Below the pieces are notes generated by a model. That model searched no databases. It was not told the DNA's origin and saw only the letters and a program-made list of their open reading frames with translations. The position numbers were made by a program, and so were the translations under genes. Shown here piece after piece: positions 1 to 11,492 of a stretch of 64,000 bases of DNA (its first letter is position 1; every line of letters starts with the position of its first letter). Source of the DNA: Narthecium ossifragum (lineage: Eukaryota > Streptophyta > Magnoliopsida > Dioscoreales > Nartheciaceae); assembly GCA_963920575.1 (NCBI GenBank), contig OY986971.1:1488001-1552000 (forward strand), read 5' to 3'.

Positions 1-1067
1 CTAATCTATCATTCCTTTCTCCTCACAACTATCTCATATGATTACTTGCATAATGATGCCTCACCATGCCATTAGACTAGCCTTTTCTAATGCCCATGCC
101 TTGCTAGCTAGCTAGTTAGACACTACAACTAATGACGTGTTTTAGGTGATCCTTCTTTTTAAGTACTCAACACTAATCGTAGATTAATAGAGAAGAAAAA
201 TTCCACGTACGTTTGAGCCAATGAGTGCATAGTATACGTGGTAGCAAGTTGGCAAAGTCAGGTCGAGCATCTGGCTCTAGTTTTGGTTGGAACCTAGGTG
301 TTGACCCAGGTGTCCTTGAGCATATGTAATTTGTGTTTTATACTCAGTCCTAGGACTCAACTAATCAAACAAAAAAAAAAATACGTGACATCAAGTTTTA
401 TATTCTTGACGGCTACAACTTATTCAGAAATTTATATGAATTTTCTCGATAGTATTTAAAAGTGTGTTTATGTAAATTGTCTTGACTTTTATCAATCAAA
501 CATACAAAATAAGTCTAATATTTTCCACACATATACAAAAACTAGCCCAACAATTTGGATAATATGTAACTTAAATAGCACTATTGACTTTAGGGTTTTT
601 TTTTATTCTTTTTTTGGTGTACTACTTTATTATAACAATTTGCATTGCTAATCCTATAATTAAAAAACTATAGTACTCTCCGTAGTCCTTGCATAAACCA
701 AGACACGATTTTTTTTTAGCTAGTTAGTACTATGAAAAATATACTTAAGCATGTGGGGTTCTCGAAAGCCACACATTAACCCCATGATTAAATGGTCATT
801 AGCTCTAATTGGGTGATTAGAAACCATGCCCACATTTCTATATAAAAGTTATGCAAGGACACACCCCTAAACTAGAGACATATATACATCTGGCATTGGA
901 TCTTATCATCTTAAGCATTGCATGCCAAAACAATTAAATTAGTTAGTGTCGCTGCCTGACAGTTCACAGGAGCACAATAACATCCCCCCATTAACAACAA
1001 AACAACCTCTGGTGGTTGGACCACATTCGGAACCCAACGCAACCCAACTGCCTCTTGATATCGGTTA
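1..1067. other. AT-rich intergenic DNA
   Basis: No convincing gene is seen. The stretch holds long A/T runs and a LINE-like tail near 240-381, listed separately. No open frame resembles a known protein. Confidence 0.6.
240..381 (+). repeat. Possible LINE 3' tail
   Basis: The segment ends with AACTAATCAAAC followed by a run of A at about 359-381. The same ending occurs at 49218-49238, behind a fragment with LINE-type RNase H coding, so this may be the 3' end of a related 5'-truncated LINE. No target duplication was identified and no coding part is recognisable here. Confidence 0.3.
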
Positions 1068-1252
1068 CTAAATGGGCCCCTCTTGCCACTTGGTACGGCA
1101 ACTAGCGTTCTCCACTACTCATTCTCTTTTCTAATCACTCGATAACTATCATCCCTCGCGTGACTTCATCTCGATTTCATGATATATCGGGGTTTAACTT
1201 GAATCGAGCATCCCTATTTGTTGATCGGATACACTTGATATTATATAATAGA
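1068..1252 (-). mobile_element. Short non-autonomous Helitron (copy B)
   Basis: Read on the minus strand, it begins TCTATTATATAATATC at 1252, directly after the CTAG end of copy A. It runs through a segment closely similar to copy A (GGGATGCTCGATTCAAGTTA). It ends at 1068 after a small hairpin TTGCC/GGCAA and GGGGCCCATTTAG, followed by T. The expected CTAG terminus has become TTAG. There is no coding capacity. Confidence 0.55.
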
Positions 1253-1448
1253 CTAGCGGCCCCCCGTACCACCTGACACGGGTAACCACCACCCCCACTA
1301 ATCACCATAATCACCATTTCTCTCCTAACCATCCGGTAAATCATCATTTTCTACATGGCTTCATCTCGATCACCTGATATATCCATGCTTAACTTGGATC
1401 GAGCATCCCTATTCATCCGATAGGATGCACTCGACCTTATATTATAGA
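1253..1448 (-). mobile_element. Short non-autonomous Helitron (copy A)
   Basis: Read on the minus strand it starts at 1448 with A|TCTATAATATAAGGTCGAG (5' TC, preceded by A). It ends with an imperfect hairpin around GGTTACCCGTGTCAGG, then GGGGCCG and CTAG at 1256-1253, followed by T. The 5' TC, hairpin, CTAG and insertion between A and T are Helitron hallmarks. Related copies sit at 16980-17172 and 38507-38707. At 196 bp it cannot encode a replicase and would be mobilised in trans. Confidence 0.65.
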
Positions 1449-3941
1449 TTATACCCATACACACACCAACCTCCTACCAACACAAACCGAGCGTGTGGGA
1501 CGTGAGCACGGGGTCCAGTGTGCACGTGGCGGTTGGGGACGCGCCCGGGCGTGTGGGACGTGATCACAGTTGGTTTTGCTCCGTGATTGGAATCTTGAGG
1601 TGGATCACCGAGATCAGGAACTTTTACGTTCTGGAAGCCCCATTATTTGCATTTTTGCACTTTGACACCCTTTCCTTGTTTCTTTGCACTTTAGCACCCC
1701 TCCTCTTTTTTACGAACTCAGATGCTCTTATCTATTTTTTTTATATCATTTCACACATAATTTAGAAACATTCATTCGTTCAAAACATTTTATTTATTTA
1801 TTTCCCGACCCAAGAGCCGAGCACGGAGCACGGTAGGGTGAGACAGCAGCAGCAGCCGGAAGGAGAGGCGGCCAACAAAGCCGACAGAGCTGGGAATGGC
1901 ACTGTGGCGGCTTCAAATATATAGCTCTAGTATACTGCACATAGGCTAAGGCAGCTATCTTTCTTTTCTAATGAAACCAGAGTGTTCAGGGAACAGAGAA
2001 AGAAAAATACGTGCTACGTACGTACGTAGTACAGTAGCTACAAGACATATAATAATATTAATACTGATTCTGGCAAGCAATTCCGATGAGGAAGAGCAGC
2101 AGCGAAGGTTGGAGAAGAAGCTGGCACTAACAGGACTTTGTTTCTTTCTGATCTCTTTTTATCTTTAATGTCTTGTTTGTATTCTTTCTTTATAATTATC
2201 CTCTCTATCTGGATCTCTCTTGTAGCAAAAAGAAAGAAAGAAAGAAACGGGGTGATCAGGATCAGATCTAGCGGTGGTGGGAGCAGCAGAGCAGGAGATG
2301 GGAGTCAGTGTTTGTCGGACAGGGTTGCAGGCAGGCATGCTTGCAGTGGCTTTCATTGCTGACATGCAGCAGTGTCTCCCACGCGCAATGCAAGCTAGCA
2401 GATCGATCGATAGAGCAGCCCCAGCTCCACGTGCATCTCATGCATCGCTTTCATTGCACTGCAGTACTACACTACTACTGCTAGCTATTGGAGCTGGATG
2501 GATATATATATATATGTCTCTCTCACTCTGTTTCATAGTTATTATTAGTTTAATTCCAGTGTTGTTTTGTCCTGGGAAATGAGAAGACATGAGAATCTCG
2601 TGATACTTGTTTGAGAACTTTTTCATTTTAATTTGCCCCCTTCTTCTATGTTTTATTCTACTTCATCTTTCTTTTGGACCTTGATATGAGGACATCCCTT
2701 TCTTTCAAACCGTTTGAACCGTTTTAGGACAGAGCTGTTTCAATGATACTTGTTAGACGGCCCTTTTTACATGAACTAGCTTGGAAGCTTCTGGATAGCA
2801 TTGCTTCAACGAGTCGCGTAAAAGAGAAAAGCGGAGGAGAGGTCTGTTGGAGGACTGTCTCAACCGTCATCAGCCCCTGTGGTGCGGAATCCGATGGTCC
2901 CCGTTGTCCTAAGCGCTGGATTCGGAGTCGTAAAGAGTAGAAAAGAGGAAAATGAAAAATAAAAAATAAAAGAGAGAGTCATGTATTTTTGGATTTCTTA
3001 TGATCTCACTTACTTGAACTCTAGTTATAGTCTTGATTGGTCTTTCTCTATATCGAGAGAGTACTGGCTTCTCAAGATGGGGTTGCATAAGAGAAGAGAG
3101 GAGAGAGAGAAAGGAGAAAGAAGAAAGGGAGAGAGAGGGACTCTGGTGAGAGAAGGCTGGATGATAGATTAACTAGGTATCCATGTAATTTTCTTTATTT
3201 TAGTGATTTTCTATGGTGTGCTCTCCCTGTTGACGTAGAAGAATTTGTCTCCGAACTACATAAATCTTTATGGCTCCCATTTTTCTATTATTTTTAATAT
3301 CTTGTATCTTTTAGTTTGATTCTCTACGCTTGTGTATTCAAACATCGATTTAAGGCTTGCAACATCGATCAAGGATCGAGAATCCAACGCTTCCGCGCCA
3401 ACAAGAGGTGGCGTGGGTGGAGGAGGAGAGGGAGGCCACAGGTGCTTGGGTGGCGCCGGGGAGGAGGAGGAGGGCGAGGGAATCCATGGGGGTGGCGTTC
3501 AGGGGTGAGATCGTGAGGAAAGCGATGGATCTCAATCAGGTTGGTGAGAGGAGAGAGATGAGAGAGAAAATATTGAAAATTAGTAAAAAAAAAATGATAG
3601 TTTTTATATTTTGACACATGTTTTGGGTTTAATGCTTAAAAAATAAATTGACGGGGTTTATTGACAAAACAGGGTACTTTTTGGACGTCTGGCTCCTTTC
3701 CTCTAAAATATATTATGCATATTTAATATGAGTTAATTTTAAAATTTGAAAAATCGTTGTTTTGTGCATCCAAGAATCAAATAGTTCATGTCACTTAGAC
3801 CCTAAAACTTCAAAGCATCAATGCTAAATAGCAATGTATTTATCTATAAATAAAACTTTAATGTCAAAAATATTGTCGATTAGATAAACCATCGATGTCA
3901 GTTTTATCATGGGGGATAATATATCACTTTGGTGACTTTAA
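1449..3941. other. Intergenic DNA, no gene recognised
   Basis: Low-complexity A/T runs, short purine-rich stretches (3100-3150) and small open frames without recognisable domains. A GCGTGTGGGACGTGA motif is repeated at about 1490 and 1550. An imperfect hairpin around 2290-2400 matched no microRNA known to me. Confidence 0.5.
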
Positions 3942-5123
3942 GGCCCGTTTGGTTTGGGGATAGAAGGAACCCTCTTATCCCCTCATTTACCCCCAAATAT
4001 AGTGAGAATGATAAAATAGAAATAATATGGGTTATCTCAAAAAATGGAGATAGAAATCATCTTATCCTCATTTAACTCAATCTCGATTTCTATCTCAATT
4101 TCTATTCTACTAAGTAAAAAAAATATTTTGACGTTTCAACTAAGGCAAGATATAAAAATATTTATTTCAGAATTTCTCTCGGGCAGAGCATGACATGAGC
4201 CATGTCACATGGCATGGCATGGTGATGTGGTATCGTCATGCATATCAATATTCATCCCCATGCATGCCCACTTATATTAATATAATAATATTGATTTAAT
4301 ATATAGTTAGAAAATAATATAAAATAATACGTTTTTTTACATGATGTGGACCAATCATGGTATGACACGTGGCATGTGCGACCCATTTATATTAATATTT
4401 TATATTAGTAATATATTATTAATATTATTTCATACAGTATGCGTAGAAAAATGTTTTTACGCACGAGCGTATAAAAAATTTTGCACTCGTGGTAACATTT
4501 TTTGTGCGTGTTTGTTTTTTACGTATTTGTAAGAGCATAAGCATTTTTGTATGTGTCTTTATGAGCATATAATTTTTTTTGTGCACGTAAAAACATTTTC
4601 ATGTACGTAGTGTATTCAATAATATTATTAATATGTTATTATAATAAAATATTAATATAAGTGGATCTCACCTTCCCGTGTCATATCATGATTGGTTCGC
4701 ATCATGTAAAAAATTATTGATTTTTATATTATTTTAATAATATATTAAAATAGTAATATTTTATTAATATAAGTTCGTTCATATGGTGATGCAAGTGGCA
4801 TGGTGGGCATGTGGAAGGCCATACCATGGTTATCATGGGTAATGTGGTCATCAAATGGGTTTCGAATCATATGCTACAAAAAATCAGTGGGAGGGGATTT
4901 TGATATACCAAAAGCAAATATAGAGGATCCAAATCAGCAAAAATATATAATAAAAAACTACAATTCCTATCCTTATTTTACATTTTACAAATAAACACCA
5001 TTTCCTTATTGTAAACAATCATTAATAGCTAATCAATGTTTTCCAACCAAACATCAAAATAAACTAATTGTATTCCCATAAGTTATCCTCACTTTTCTAA
5101 ACCCAAAATCCCTTAACCAGACC
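3942..5123. mobile_element. PIF/Harbinger-type (Tourist-like) non-autonomous element
   Basis: The left end GGCCCGTTTGGTTTGGGGAT and the right end (reverse complement GGTCTGGTTAAGGGATT) form an imperfect terminal inverted repeat of the GTTTGG type common in plant Tourist-like elements. The left flank is TAA and the right flank TAT, so the 3-bp duplication is imperfect. The element is AT-rich, has no transposase and holds a nested inverted repeat at 4332-4713. Confidence 0.4.
4332..4713. repeat. Long inverted repeat (fold-back)
   Basis: Arms 4332-4427 and 4619-4713 are reverse complements at roughly 85% by eye, for example TACATGATGTGGACCAATCA against the complement of TGATTGGTTCGCATCATGTA. 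The 191-bp loop is rich in short inverted motifs such as ACGCACGAGCGT. It could fold into a long hairpin if transcribed and is probably a MITE nested in the 3942-5123 element. Confidence 0.7.
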
Positions 5124-5349
5124 TATCCATTCCAAAGTAATATCACAACTACTAATGCCACTACCTATGAACCACGGTCTCCTCGTATCGCAAAAAAAAT
5201 CACCCCTTCCTTCCGCCCGTGTCACCTCTTGCACAGACTTATTTGTAGAACATTAATAAATTTTAGTGAGCGATTAGGGCTTGAAATCTCATGCACAAGT
5301 TTGGTAGTGTTACGGTTAAGACTTATAATCTCTTGTATGAGGTCTTGGA

Positions 5350-5462
5350 TTTAAATAAATATATTTTGATATTTTCAAATGAAAGCCATGTCAAACTATA
5401 TACAGGTTTTGGGTTTAAATAAGTATATTTTGATATTTTCAAATGAAAGCCATGTCAAACTA
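5350..5462. repeat. Two-copy direct repeat, 64-bp period
   Basis: TTAAATAAATATATTTTGAT followed by CAAATGAAAGCCATGTCAAA occurs at 5351 and again at 5415 with almost no change. It is a simple recent tandem duplication in non-coding DNA. Confidence 0.75.
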
Positions 5463-5727
5463 ATCTAGGTAACACAGAACGTAGTAACTTGCAAAAAGAA
5501 GAACGATATAAGCACCCAAATACAACTTTTTGGAAATAAAGATAAATTTTTTACAATCTCGGTAAATTTTAGATATCCATATTTAAAAATTTAGAAAATA
5601 AAACGGTATGCTCAATAAGTAGCACGGCAGGCTGAGGTCCAATTTTAAGCCCGACTCAGTGTCAAAATTTGAACTCATGGACCCAGCACGGGCCTCAATG
5701 AAGGCCCAATTAAGCTTCTGGACGTAT

Positions 5728-5801
5728 GCCAATCGGTCCAAAAGGTAGCCCACGGATTTCCAAACCATAAGCCAATCGGTCCAAAAGGTAGCCCACGGAT
5801 C
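5728..5801. repeat. Two-copy direct repeat, 43-bp period
   Basis: GCCAATCGGTCCAAAAGGTA followed by GCCCACGGAT occurs at 5728 and 5771. The second copy ends right next to the solo LTR at 5807. Confidence 0.7.
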
Positions 5802-5806
5802 TCTAA

Positions 5807-6144
5807 TGTTAGGATATGGAATAGAGGAAGAAGAATAATAATAATACACGGACACATGTTTTTACGTGATTCACCCCAGAATAGGACTACGTTCACGGAG
5901 TCGTTGGAGGTTTTTTCACTATCTCAGAGGTAAAAGGCCTAATTACAGATACAATGACGGCCGCCCATACACACCCTCATATTCTAGGGTTTCGGCACAT
6001 AGGGTATAGAAAAATTACATAAACTATCTCTATCAATAGATCTCAAATTCGTTTTTTGTTCCGAGAGCGTTGCCCCGGACCCCGTCAGCTCTGCGTAGTG
6101 TGTCGTGGTCGGGTCTAGAACAATCAGGCTTCACAAATTCAACA
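5807..6144 (-). repeat. Solo LTR of the Copia family found at 7834-12519
   Basis: A 338-bp segment begins TGTTAGGATATGG and ends CACAAATTCAACA. It follows the LTRs of the neighbouring Copia element along its whole length, including CACCCCAGAATAGG and GACGGCCGCCC. It is clearly older, with many substitutions. The 5-bp flanks are TCTAA and TCCAA, a target duplication with one change. No internal sequence remains, so it looks like the product of LTR-LTR recombination. Confidence 0.8.
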
Positions 6145-7833
6145 TCCAAACCATAAGCTCGACTTGTATTGGGTTGAACGCACCCCATCGTATTCAATTA
6201 ATCAATGTCTTCTTAGACGAAAAGATTGGGGCTGGCCATGTCCAATCTAAAATCACAAGCCAACAACGACCAAGGCTTAATCCTGGTCTGATCTAAACCT
6301 GCTCATGATCTTTGCCGCTTCTTGGAAGTTTCGTTTTTCCTACCTACCTCAATTACAGTTCAAGCTCAAGCAAGCTTATCTACGAGGTCCTCAATCACAA
6401 AATTCTCGAACATTCGCAACCATTCTTCGCCTAAAGGATTGGAGAGCAAGAGAGAAGACTAGTAAGCTCAAGGCTACGTCAATGTCTTAATTTCGCTGCC
6501 ATCACGGAGCCAGTAGTCATCGTATCACAAACACGATGAGGAAATGTATGATCTCAATTCTATTAGACCAAGTCACCTACTCTACTATCAGTACACTTTT
6601 GGTCACATTTGAATCTCTCTAGTCCTTGTTTTCCAATGGCCCATGGATTTGAATTGATTCCAAGGGAAAAAAGCCTATGATTCAAAGTAAAAATGCCGGT
6701 CTTATTAACTCGATTGAAGGTAGAAGTATGGCATAGAGTTAGGTAAGTCTTTGCTCCAAACTATGAATTGGAAAACTTTTTAAAAGTTTTCAAATCTACA
6801 TAGCTGGCTCTCCTGGCTGCTTTAGAGTTCATTGGTTACCACTAATTCTAGATTAGCTTTAGTGTCTCTAAACCTCTTCTTTCTCCTTTATTTATTGCCA
6901 TTTTGTTATGACTTAAAGACTTAATTAGGTGAGATTAGGAGGTTGGCAATGCTTGCCATCACATCACACAAAATGATGAGTCATAGTCTAAGAAGAACCC
7001 AATTGATGTGATGCATTCAAAGGTGACTATTTTGAAATATATATATATATGGAGAGGTAGAGGGTTTTGAAAGTATTCATCCATTTTAGAACGACTTGTG
7101 TATCTCTGTGGATTGGAACAGCTAGCTAGAAAGGGACTTTAGGATCTCACAACTTCTCCTCCAAGAAAACTATCAAGGTGTATTTAAAAACTTTTACCCG
7201 GATGATTAGAATGAAAAGGTTCGCAAATTAAGTTAAAATTTAGGAGAAGAGAGAATCCGGTCTAACGCCGACATTCATATCTTAGAAGCAAGTTGAGAAC
7301 AAATTAATAAAGATTTGGTTAAGGAGAGTGAACGAACATTTACTATATTAACTTCATCAATTATTCCGAAAGCGATAGAAGATGATGAGTTTATATAATT
7401 TAAACTTTTAAGATGAGATAATTTTAGTATTAGAATATGCAATTGAAATAAATTAAACGCATCTCTTTTCTTGTATAAATGGTTAACTACACATCCTCCG
7501 ATGAGAGAGGGTTTGGCCGTGAAGGATAGATTAACATCGGGTGTATTTTATCAGGCGATTGATGATACTCGATTCAAGTTATATTATGATATATCTGATG
7601 ATCGAGATGTTACACGAATTATTTTGATGTTTCTAGAACTCAAGTTCAAACTATATCTAAGTGTTATCTAGGCTAAACTTCAGAATATCTGAATATAAAG
7701 CAAAAATCTTGAATTCCTGTTTTATGTGAGTTCAACTTACTGTCTTCAAATCAAGGTGTAAAACCCAAAGTTGTTTATTTTTCATATTTGATCTATGATT
7801 TAATTTCACACTTTCATTGATCTTGCTGGTTTC
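6145..7833. other. Intergenic DNA, no gene recognised
   Basis: Unstructured sequence with only short open frames lacking known domains. It ends at the target duplication GTTTC (7829-7833) of the Copia insertion. Confidence 0.5.
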
Positions 7834-8123
7834 TGTTAGGATCTAGAGGAGAGGAGGAAGAAGAAGCAAACAAGCACAGACACAAGATTTACGTGGTTCA
7901 CCCCAGAATAGGGCTACGTCCACGGAGTCGCTGTAGGTTTTCACAATCTCGGAGGCAAAGAGCCAATTACAAGTTACATATGGCGGCCGCCCGTACAAAC
8001 CCTCATATCCTAGGGTTTCAGCACATAGGGTCGATCCCCGCCGGGGCGCTACCCCGGACCCCGTCAACTCTGCGTAGTGGGTCATGGTCGGGTCCGACAT
8101 GATCAGGCTCCACAAACTCAACA
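7834..8123 (-). repeat. 3' LTR of the Copia element
   Basis: Runs TGTTAGGATC to CTCAACA on the plus strand, 290 bp. It lacks a segment of about 96 bp that the other LTR has between CACATAGGG and the CCCCGGACCCC motif; the older solo LTR at 5807 has part of that segment. This copy is therefore deleted, or was copied from a shorter relative. Confidence 0.9.
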
Positions 8124-8135
8124 ATTCTCCCACTT
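8124..8135 (-). other. Polypurine tract of the Copia element
   Basis: Minus strand AAGTGGGAGAAT lies directly upstream of the 3' LTR in the element's direction, the expected place for priming of plus-strand DNA synthesis. Confidence 0.75.
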
Positions 8136-8225
8136 GGAGACTGATTAAAAGGAACCTGCTTCAATCAGCTTCATTTGCTCCAAAAAAAAAAATATAAGCA
8201 CTCACAGCGACTCATGCCTCCATCT

Positions 8226-11200
8226 TCAAGCTTGAAGACCAAGAGAAACTGAACATATATTCAACTTCTCTATCGTAACCATCTTAGTTAACATATCTGC
8301 AGGATTTTTACTAGTGTGGATCTTCTCAAGAACAACTTTCCCATCTTCCAGAAGTGATCGTATGAAGTGATACCTGATGTCAATATGCTTCGTTCTGGAA
8401 TGATATGCTGAATTCTTTGCAAGATGAATTGCACTCTGACTATCACTGTATAGTCTACAATCAACTTGCTCTTTACCTAACTCTTTCATGAAGGTCTGAA
8501 GCCATATCATCTCCTTGCAAGCCTCTGCCATTGCTGTATACTCAGCTTCTGTTGTTGAAAGGGAAACTATCTTCTGCAATCTTGAAACCCAGCTTACTGC
8601 ACCAGCACCCAATGTAAACACATAACCAGTAGTGCTCTTCCTGCTATCCATGTCGCCTGCTAGATCGGCATCAACATATCCATATAATTTAATGTCTGAC
8701 CCTCCAAAGCACAAAGCCATACCTGTAGTACCTTTTAGATATCTAAGAATCCACTTTACGGCACTCCAATGCTCCTTTCCTGGGTTGGTCATAAACCTGC
8801 TCACTACTCCCACTGCATGAGCAATATCTGGTCTCGTGCAGACCATAGCATACATTAAACTCCCAACTGCTGATGCATACGGTACCTTGGACATGTACTC
8901 CCACTCATCCTCTGTCGTCGCGCCTTCTGTAGCAGATAGTTTGAAATGACCTGCCAATGGTGTACGAACAGGAGTAGGATTATCCATATTAAATCTCTTA
9001 AGTACCTTCTCAATATATTCAGCCTGCGACAACTTCAATTTTCCTTTCGCTCTGTCTCTGCTAATTCTCATCCCAAGGATTTGGTTTCCAGCACCTAAAT
9101 CCTTCATTTCAAACTCCTTTGAGAGCGCCTTCTTCAAGTTTGAAATATCTTTCATGTCGGATCCTGCAACCAACATGTCATCCACATACAAGAGCAATAT
9201 AATATAAGAGCTCTTAAAATTCTTGTAATAACAGCAGTGATCAGAATGACATCTCTTGTACCCATTGGTACTCATAAACCCATCAAATCTGATATACCAT
9301 TGCCTTGGTGCCTGCTTTAAACCATACAAGCTTTTCTTCAATTTGCATACAAGCTTCTCTTCCCCTGCTGTAATATATCCCTGTGGCTGATGCATATAAA
9401 TGTCCTCTTCCAAATTTCCATGTAGAAAAGCTGTCTTTACATCTAATTGTTCAAGATGTAAATTCTCTACAGCCACAATAATCAAAACAGATCTTATGGT
9501 AGTCAATTTAACAACAGGAGCAAATATCTCAATATAGTCAATACCTGCCTTCTGCTCGAAACCTTTAACAACTAACCTTGCCTTGTATCGTTTCGATCCA
9601 TCACTCTCTCCTTTCAGTCTGTAGACCCATTTGTTGTGTAAAGCCTTCTTCCCTTCAGGCAGCTCAACCAAATCCCATGTCTGATTTGCCGCAAGAGACT
9701 TCATTTCATCATCCATGGCCAACTTCCATTTTCTTTGGGTGTCGACCTGCAAGGCTTCTTCATAACTTTCAGGTTCATCATTATCAGTTAGTAATAGATA
9801 ATGCAAAGAAGGAGAGTAATGTGAATGAGGTCTAATGGCTCTTCTCGTTCTTCTAACCGCAATAGGAGGAGTTTGCGGTTCTTCCTGTTCTACCTGTTCT
9901 TCCACTGCTTCTGATTTAACCATACTACCATCATTGATCTCCTCTAATTCAACATAATCAGGTTCCACATCCTTTTCAACCTGATTATTCCAATCCTTAT
10001 ACATAACCTTTTCATTGAGTATAACATCCCTGCTTCTGATAATTTTTCTATTCTCATGATCATAAAAACGATAACCAAAATTATCCACACCATATCCAAT
10101 GAAACTGCATTTTCTAGACTTAGGATCTAGCTTGGATCTATCAGCAGAGTCAACATGAACATATGAAGTGCATCCAAAAACTTTAAGATGTGACAAGGTT
10201 ACCTCCTTTCCTGTCCAAGCTTCTTCTGGCAGTCCATAGTCTAGTGCAACCGAAGGGCCTCTGTTTATCAGGTAAACCGCGGTACTCACAGCATCCGCCC
10301 AGAACTGTTTTGGCAATCCAGCATGAATTCTCATACATCTGGCACGCTCCATAATGGTTCTATTCATTCTCTCAGCGACGCCATTTTGCTGTGGAGTTCT
10401 TGGAACGGTCTTCTGTCTCTTGATTCCATTTTCTGCACAGTACTTCTCAAACTCGTCACTGCAATATTCACCTCCATTGTCCGATCTGAGACATTTCAAC
10501 TTTGTACCTGCCTCATTCTCAACCAAAGCTTTCCACTTCTTGAAAACATTAAATACCTCAGATTTATGTTTAAAAAAATAGACCCAAAGCTTTCTACTAG
10601 CGTCATCAATGAAAGTGACAAAGTAGAGTGAGTTTCCAACAGAAGATACCTTGGCTGGACCCCAAACATCGGTGTGCACAAGCTCCAATTTTTCTGCCAT
10701 GGGTGTCCTTCCAACCTTTGAGAAACTGACCTTCCTCTGCTTCCCATAGATGCAGTCTTCACAGAAATCCAAATCAACTGATTTCAAGTCAGGTAGTTTC
10801 CCTTTCGAGAGCATCATCTGCATACCCTTTTCACTCATATGTCCAAGTCTGCAATGCCATGTGCTCGCATCCACACCAGATGATGCAACTGAGATAGAAT
10901 GGTTAGTACCAGAAGCGACATAAAGAGTTCCTTCTTTCTTACCCTGAGCAACAACCATAGCTCCATTGATGATCTTCCATGAAGTATTGGTGAAGCTTGT
11001 CTTCAACCCTGATTCTGCGAGTTGACCAACTGAAATAAGATTTCTCTTGAGATCTGGAACATGTCTTACATCCTTCAATTTCAGTTCAGTTCCATCTAAA
11101 AGCTTCATCCGTACTTCACCTTTGCCAACAATACTACAAGGCTCATCATCACCAAGATAAACATTACCGAAATTTCCCTTCACATAATTATTTAGAAATT

Positions 11201-11492
11201 TCATATTCGAGGTAGCATGAAAAGAAGCTCCAGAATCTATAATCCATGATTCAGATCGATTATCTAAAGAAAGGATTAAAGTATCACAACCATCATCAGA
11301 AACGTTTACCGTATCATTAACGTTCTCTGATTGCTTCTTGCGATCTCTGCAATCTCGCCGGAAGTGTCCTTTCTTCCCACAATGCCAGCAACCATCTCTC
11401 TTTCCCTGGGGAGGTCTCGACTTGCTCTTGTTTCTAGACTTCGATCTACCATGATTATTTTTGCTCCACCTCTTTAACAATCTACCTCTTTC
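8226..11492 (-). CDS. Copia pol polyprotein (NC zinc knuckle, PR, IN, RT, RNase H)
   Basis: An open frame of about 1,088 codons continues the gag frame after a single TAA. Visible in order: nucleocapsid zinc knuckle CWHCGKKGHFRRDC; protease active site DSGASFHAT; the pre-integrase HCRLGH segment; an integrase core with TDVWGPAK and LRSDNGGEY; an RT with the YVDD box in YVDDMLVAG; and RNase H motifs DADLAGDMDSRKSTTGY and STTEAEYTAMAEA. No frameshift or further stop is present, so the catalytic part looks intact. With no start codon of its own, expression would need readthrough of the TAA or an uninterrupted sister copy. Products would act in virus-like particles that copy element RNA into DNA. 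Confidence 0.93.
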   Translation of the reverse strand, partial: ERGRLLKRWSKNNHGRSKSRNKSKSRPPQGKRDGCWHCGKKGHFRRDCRDRKKQSENVNDTVNVSDDGCDTLILSLDNRSESWIIDSGASFHATSNMKFLNNYVKGNFGNVYLGDDEPCSIVGKGEVRMKLLDGTELKLKDVRHVPDLKRNLISVGQLAESGLKTSFTNTSWKIINGAMVVAQGKKEGTLYVASGTNHSISVASSGVDASTWHCRLGHMSEKGMQMMLSKGKLPDLKSVDLDFCEDCIYGKQRKVSFSKVGRTPMAEKLELVHTDVWGPAKVSSVGNSLYFVTFIDDASRKLWVYFFKHKSEVFNVFKKWKALVENEAGTKLKCLRSDNGGEYCSDEFEKYCAENGIKRQKTVPRTPQQNGVAERMNRTIMERARCMRIHAGLPKQFWADAVSTAVYLINRGPSVALDYGLPEEAWTGKEVTLSHLKVFGCTSYVHVDSADRSKLDPKSRKCSFIGYGVDNFGYRFYDHENRKIIRSRDVILNEKVMYKDWNNQVEKDVEPDYVELEEINDGSMVKSEAVEEQVEQEEPQTPPIAVRRTRRAIRPHSHYSPSLHYLLLTDNDEPESYEEALQVDTQRKWKLAMDDEMKSLAANQTWDLVELPEGKKALHNKWVYRLKGESDGSKRYKARLVVKGFEQKAGIDYIEIFAPVVKLTTIRSVLIIVAVENLHLEQLDVKTAFLHGNLEEDIYMHQPQGYITAGEEKLVCKLKKSLYGLKQAPRQWYIRFDGFMSTNGYKRCHSDHCCYYKNFKSSYIILLLYVDDMLVAGSDMKDISNLKKALSKEFEMKDLGAGNQILGMRISRDRAKGKLKLSQAEYIEKVLKRFNMDNPTPVRTPLAGHFKLSATEGATTEDEWEYMSKVPYASAVGSLMYAMVCTRPDIAHAVGVVSRFMTNPGKEHWSAVKWILRYLKGTTGMALCFGGSDIKLYGYVDADLAGDMDSRKSTTGYVFTLGAGAVSWVSRLQKIVSLSTTEAEYTAMAEACKEMIWLQTFMKELGKEQVDCRLYSDSQSAIHLAKNSAYHSRTKHIDIRYHFIRSLLEDGKVVLEKIHTSKNPADMLTKMVTIEKLNICSVSLGLQA

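Noticed and set aside
2280..2400. Imperfect hairpin that could resemble a microRNA precursor
   Set aside because: Pairing is weak beyond about 14 bp and neither arm matches a conserved plant microRNA that I know.
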